Assembly: GCA_017412675.1 (NCBI GenBank)
Contig: JAFPWV010000219.1
Span: forward strand, 1 to 33,201
Direction: 5' to 3'
Length of the DNA stretch: 33,201 nucleotides
Origin: Clostridia bacterium
Lineage (GTDB): Bacteria > Bacillota > Clostridia > Oscillospirales > CAG-272
The position numbers and the translations under genes are program-made. The notes below the pieces were generated by a model that saw only the letters and a list, made by a program, of their open reading frames with translations, searched no databases and had not been told where the DNA came from. The number at the start of each line of letters is the position of its first letter. Within the stretch, counting starts at the first letter, position 1. This document shows, piece by piece, positions 30,288-33,201 of the stretch.

Positions 30288-31223
30288 TCATGCGCGTTTG
30301 AGCGCGGCGGCGTACCACCCGTTCTCGAAGTGCTCGTCGACGACGGCATAGCCGTTTGCTCTGAGGACCGCGAGGACCTCCTCCGCCCGCTCCGCGATGA
30401 TCCCGGAGACGACGAAGGTCCCGCCCGGCGCGAGAACATCCCCCACGTCGGGGGCGAGGCGGATGATGATGTCCGCGACGATGTTCGCGACGACGAGATC
30501 ATACCCGCCGGGCACGCGCTCCGCCTGTTTCAGAAGATCGGAGACCGCGCAGGTGACGTTGGTTGTGTGGTTCAGGGCGGCGTTCTCCTCAGCGACCCGC
30601 ACGGCGACGGGATCGATGTCGCAGGCGAAGCACTTCCCCGCCCCGAGCTTCGCCGCCGCGATCGCGAGGATGCCCGATCCGCACCCGACGTCGAGGACCG
30701 TGCAGCCGGGCGTCGTGTATTCCTCCACGAATCCGGCGCATAATCTCGTCGTCTCGTGCGTGCCCGTCCCGAACGCCATGCCGAGATCCATCAGGACCGT
30801 GATCTCGCCGGGCTCGGCCTCGTAGGTCTCCCACACCGGGACGATCACAAGGCGCTTCCCCGTCTTGATCGGCTTGTAATACTGCTTCCACGAATCTGCC
30901 CAGTCCTCCTCGCGCACGCCGATGTGCTCGACGGTGAAGGGGATCCCGAGCGTTTCGAGGCGGTTCTTGATGAAGAGCTCGCTCTCCGCCGGGGACTTGA
31001 TCGTCGGGAGAAACACGGAGACGGCGGCCTTCGTGCGGTCCGCTTCGAGCAGGCTCTCGTCGATCAGCTCGCCGTACATGCCGTGCTTGATGAGGTCGTC
31101 GATGTCGGAGTTGTCCTCGATCATGAGCCCGTTGTCCACCATCGACATGACGGAGGCGACGGTGTCGGTGTCCTTTGCGTCACAGGTGACCTTGATCTGC
31201 ACCCAGCTCTGGTTGTCGTCCAT
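30288..31223 (-). CDS. prmA: Ribosomal protein L11 methyltransferase PrmA
   Basis: A 311-residue SAM-dependent methyltransferase that methylates ribosomal protein L11. The N-terminal L11-recognition domain (~1-110) ends near EEDWADSWKQYYKPIKTGKR, the family signature. The catalytic domain has MAFGTGTHETTRLC, SAM motif I VLDVGCGSGILAIAAAKLGA (residues ~165-184), DIDPVAV (motif II) and VVANIVADI (substrate loop). The length is normal. It begins 12 nt after dnaJ with a GGGGAG site, matching the conserved dnaK-dnaJ-prmA order of Bacillota. Confidence 0.95.
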   Translation of the reverse strand: MDDNQSWVQIKVTCDAKDTDTVASVMSMVDNGLMIEDNSDIDDLIKHGMYGELIDESLLEADRTKAAVSVFLPTIKSPAESELFIKNRLETLGIPFTVEHIGVREEDWADSWKQYYKPIKTGKRLVIVPVWETYEAEPGEITVLMDLGMAFGTGTHETTRLCAGFVEEYTTPGCTVLDVGCGSGILAIAAAKLGAGKCFACDIDPVAVRVAEENAALNHTTNVTCAVSDLLKQAERVPGGYDLVVANIVADIIIRLAPDVGDVLAPGGTFVVSGIIAERAEEVLAVLRANGYAVVDEHFENGWYAAALKRA

Positions 31224-31235
31224 GTCCCGCTCCCC

Positions 31236-32378
31236 TTAATCCTTCTTGAACCGCTTGAAGAAATTCGACTTCTTCGAGTAATTCGATTCGCCGCAGGAGG
31301 ACGCGAACCTGCGCAAGAGATCCTTCTGCTCGCCGTTCAGATTCTTCGGCACCTCGACGGTGACCGTGATGTAAAGATTGCCCCGCGATTTCGGGTTGTT
31401 GACGCGGCAGACGCCCTTGTTCTTGAGCGTGAACGTCGTGCCGGTCTGCGTGCCCTCGGGGATCGTCAGCTTCTGCGAGCCTTCGAGCGTCTGGATGTCG
31501 ATCTCTGCGCCGAGGGTGGCGTCCGCGTACGTGATCGGGACTTCGCAGTAGAGGTCGTCGCCGTCGCGCTCGAACAGCGGATGCGGCCGCACCGAGACGA
31601 TGACGTTGAGGTCGCCCGCGGGACCGCCGTTCATGCCGTCGGAGCCCTTGTAGCGGAACGCGACCTGCTGTCCGTCGTCGATGCCGGCGGGGATGTTGAC
31701 GCTGCCGTTCACCGTCACGCGCTCAAAACCGGTCCCGCGGCACCGCGTGCATTTGTTCTCGATGGTCTTGCCGGTGCCGTGGCAGGCGTCGCAGGTCTTC
31801 GCCGTCTGCATGATGCCGAAGGGCGTGCGCTGCTGGACCCGCACCTGACCGCTGCCTCCGCAGGCAGAACACGTCTTCGGCGAGGTCCCGGGCGCGGCAC
31901 CCGTTCCGCCGCAGTCGGGGCATTGCTGGATCTTCTGATAGCTGACATCCTTCTTGCAGCCGAACACCGCCTCCTCGAAATTGAGGGTCAGACGGATCGT
32001 GACGTTGTCGCCGCGGATCGGACCGTTGCGCCGCGAGCCGCCGGACGTCGACGCGCCGCCGAAGAAGGAGGAAAAGATGTCGTTGATGTCGAATCCGCCG
32101 AAATCGCCGAACCCGAAGCCGCCGCCCCCGCCCATGCCGGACGTGGGATCGAACGCCGCATGGCCGTACTGGTCGTACTTCGCGCGCTTGTCGGGATCGG
32201 AGAGGATGTCGTAGGCCTCGTTCACTTCCTTGAAGTGCTGCTCGGCCTCCTTATCCCCGGGATTCAGGTCGGGATGGTATTTTTTCGCGAGGGTCCGGTA
32301 CGCATTTTTGATCGCGGCGTCGTCCGCGTTCTTCTCGACGCCCAGCACCTCGTATTAGTCTCGTTTTGTTTCCGCAAT
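31236..32378 (-). pseudogene. dnaJ: Chaperone DnaJ with altered start codon and in-frame stop near the 5' end
   Basis: DnaJ is the Hsp40 co-chaperone that stimulates DnaK. The body is intact: J domain with HPD in [12 protein letters not shown], Gly/Phe-rich region ([14 protein letters not shown]), four zinc-binding repeats ([32 protein letters not shown]) and the C-terminal peptide-binding domains. The expected N-terminus AETKRDYYEVLGV is encoded at 32375-32340, behind a GAGGA site at proper spacing, but the start position reads ATT (32378-32376). The first Tyr codon reads TAA (32357-32355). If real, translation would need a GTG at 32348, losing most of helix I and lacking a ribosome site. 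Both changes are G:C to T:A, so sequencing or DNA-damage error is plausible. Confidence 0.9.
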
Positions 32379-32411
32379 GATTCAGTCCTCGATCGTGATT
32401 TCACCGCAGAA

Positions 32412-32433
32412 AGGGCGGAGTGGTCCCCGCCCT
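32412..32433 (-). terminator. Hairpin in the dnaK-dnaJ spacer, possible attenuator
   Basis: On the minus strand AGGGCGG (32433-32427) pairs perfectly with CCGCCCT (32418-32412) around an 8-nt loop, followed by TTTCTG. The T-run is short, so it may be a partial terminator or an mRNA-stability element setting the DnaK to DnaJ ratio. The 77-nt spacer holds no gene. Confidence 0.4.
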
Positions 32434-32455
32434 ACGGTTTCGGATTGTCACGCAA

Positions 32456-33201
32456 TCAGTTGCCGCTCTTGTCTTCAAAGTCGTTGCTGTAATAAGTGCC
32501 GTCGGGACCCTGCTCGGGCGCGCCGTTCTGCGGACCCTGTCCGGCCTGGCTCTCCTGATAGAGCTTCTCAGCGATCGGATAGAACGCTTTCTCGAGCGCT
32601 TCGGTGTCCGCCTTGATCGCGTCGACGTTGTCGCCCTTCATGGTCTCCTTCAGCCGGTCGATGGCCTCACGGACGGGCTGCTTGTCGCTCTCGGAAGCCT
32701 TGTCGCCGATATCGGAGAGGCTCTTTTCGCTCTGGTAGATCACCTGCTCCGCGCGGTTCTTGATCTCTACGGCTTCCTTCTTCTTCTTATCCTCCTCAGC
32801 AAACCGCTCGGCTTCGCGGACGGCCTTGTCGATGTCTTCCTTCGACATGTTGGTAGAGGAGGTGATGGTGATGTGCTGTTCCTTGCCGGTGCCCTTGTCG
32901 GTCGCGTAGACGTTCACGATGCCATTGGCGTCGATGTCGAACGTGACCTCAATCTGCGGAACGCCGCGCGGCGCCGGGGTGATGCCGTCGAGGATGAAGC
33001 GTCCGAGGGTCGTGTTGCCGGCCGCCATGTCGCGCTCGCCCTGGAGGACGTGGATCTCCACGGAGGTCTGGCCGTCCGCCGCGGTGGAGTACACCTGGCT
33101 CTTCTTGACCGGGATGGTCGTGTTGCGGTCGATGATGCGGTTGAAGACGCCGCCGAGGGTCTCGATGCCCAGGGACAGCGGCGTGACGTCGAGCAGAAGG
33201 A
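32456..33201 (-). CDS. dnaK: Molecular chaperone DnaK, C-terminal part (5' end outside window)
   Basis: Hsp70 chaperone. The frame runs to the window edge, so the N-terminal ATPase domain is missing here. Present are the linker and substrate-binding domain: [19 protein letters not shown], the [19 protein letters not shown] segment, [34 protein letters not shown], then the helical lid (about [20 protein letters not shown] onwards) and a tail with [14 protein letters not shown] in place of the common EEVD-like acidic end. It is the first gene of this operon visible in the window; grpE and hrcA are expected upstream outside. Confidence 0.96.
   Translation of the reverse strand, partial: LLLDVTPLSLGIETLGGVFNRIIDRNTTIPVKKSQVYSTAADGQTSVEIHVLQGERDMAAGNTTLGRFILDGITPAPRGVPQIEVTFDIDANGIVNVYATDKGTGKEQHITITSSTNMSKEDIDKAVREAERFAEEDKKKKEAVEIKNRAEQVIYQSEKSLSDIGDKASESDKQPVREAIDRLKETMKGDNVDAIKADTEALEKAFYPIAEKLYQESQAGQGPQNGAPEQGPDGTYYSNDFEDKSGN

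Noticed and set aside
29206-30318. N-terminal 371-codon extension of the GTPase-nuclease frame
   Set aside because: The extension lies opposite the LytTR and DUF3021 genes, lacks domain signatures, and the Met at 29205 has a strong ribosome site and aligns with the family start.
30756-32492. Long plus-strand open frame opposite prmA and dnaJ
   Set aside because: Shadow of GC-rich coding sequence; Asp/Val/Arg/Leu repeats without motifs.

Overview
The window is a 33.2 kb, GC-rich (roughly 60%), gene-dense chromosomal stretch. It most likely comes from a high-GC member of the Clostridia (Bacillota), probably gut or plant-fibre associated. The evidence is the dnaK-dnaJ-prmA gene order, strong AGGAGG-type ribosome binding sites, FeoB followed by a small Cys-rich partner, a LytTR/DUF3021 pair, a CmpB-like membrane protein, and many intracellular glycoside hydrolases typical of fibre-degrading Clostridia. 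Genes lie on both strands in short operons. No rRNA, tRNA, CRISPR array, transposase or phage gene was seen.

Layout: 1-1950 is the end of an iron-uptake operon (feoB 3' part, FeoB-associated Cys-rich protein, DUF2325 protein, a 25-codon relative of the Cys-rich protein, terminator). 2020-3432 holds a membrane protein and an L-2-amino-thiazoline-4-carboxylate hydrolase-like protein. 3514-6332 (minus) encodes a GH127-type beta-L-arabinofuranosidase and a CE1-like esterase. 6640-10821 is an envelope-signalling locus: a secreted PepSY protein and a secreted Cthe_2159-like beta-helix protein on the minus strand, divergent from an OmpR-type response regulator and its histidine kinase. Paired TTCAAT boxes 11 bp apart sit at both promoters. 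11023-14867 holds a TVP38/TMEM64 protein, a CmpB-like membrane protein, and a TetR regulator with a coupled small ORF, divergent from a membrane-anchored pectin-acetylesterase/Notum-like protein; two matching operators lie between the last two. 15036-18471 holds a GH43-like protein, a split chromate transporter and a frameshifted metallophosphoesterase. 18588-19918 holds a GNAT acetyltransferase, a P-loop kinase-like protein and a small membrane protein. 20022-23918 holds a GH4 enzyme, a GNAT protein with a highly structured mRNA leader, and a GH63-like glucosidase. 24203-25515 is a PAP2 phosphatase plus membrane-bound XRE regulator operon ending in a nested inverted repeat. 25616-29205 (minus) encodes an EF-G/TetM-like GTPase fused to a YacP/Rae1-type NYN nuclease domain, followed 2 nt later by a BNR-repeat sialidase-like protein. 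29383-30223 is a LytTR/DUF3021 pair. 30288-33201 (minus) is dnaK (3' part), dnaJ and prmA.

How it fits together: the cytosolic GH127, GH43-like, GH4, GH63-like and sialidase-like enzymes, with the CE1 and pectin-acetylesterase-like esterases, suggest use of arabinose-rich and pectic plant glycans after oligosaccharide import, although no transporter lies in the window. The most unusual items are the translational GTPase-nuclease fusion, the three TTCAAT operator pairs around the two-component system, the leader RNA before the GNAT gene, and two apparently broken genes. dnaJ has ATT at the start position and an in-frame TAA at codon 8, and the metallophosphoesterase has lost one G in a G-run. 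Both lesions may be sequencing or assembly errors.
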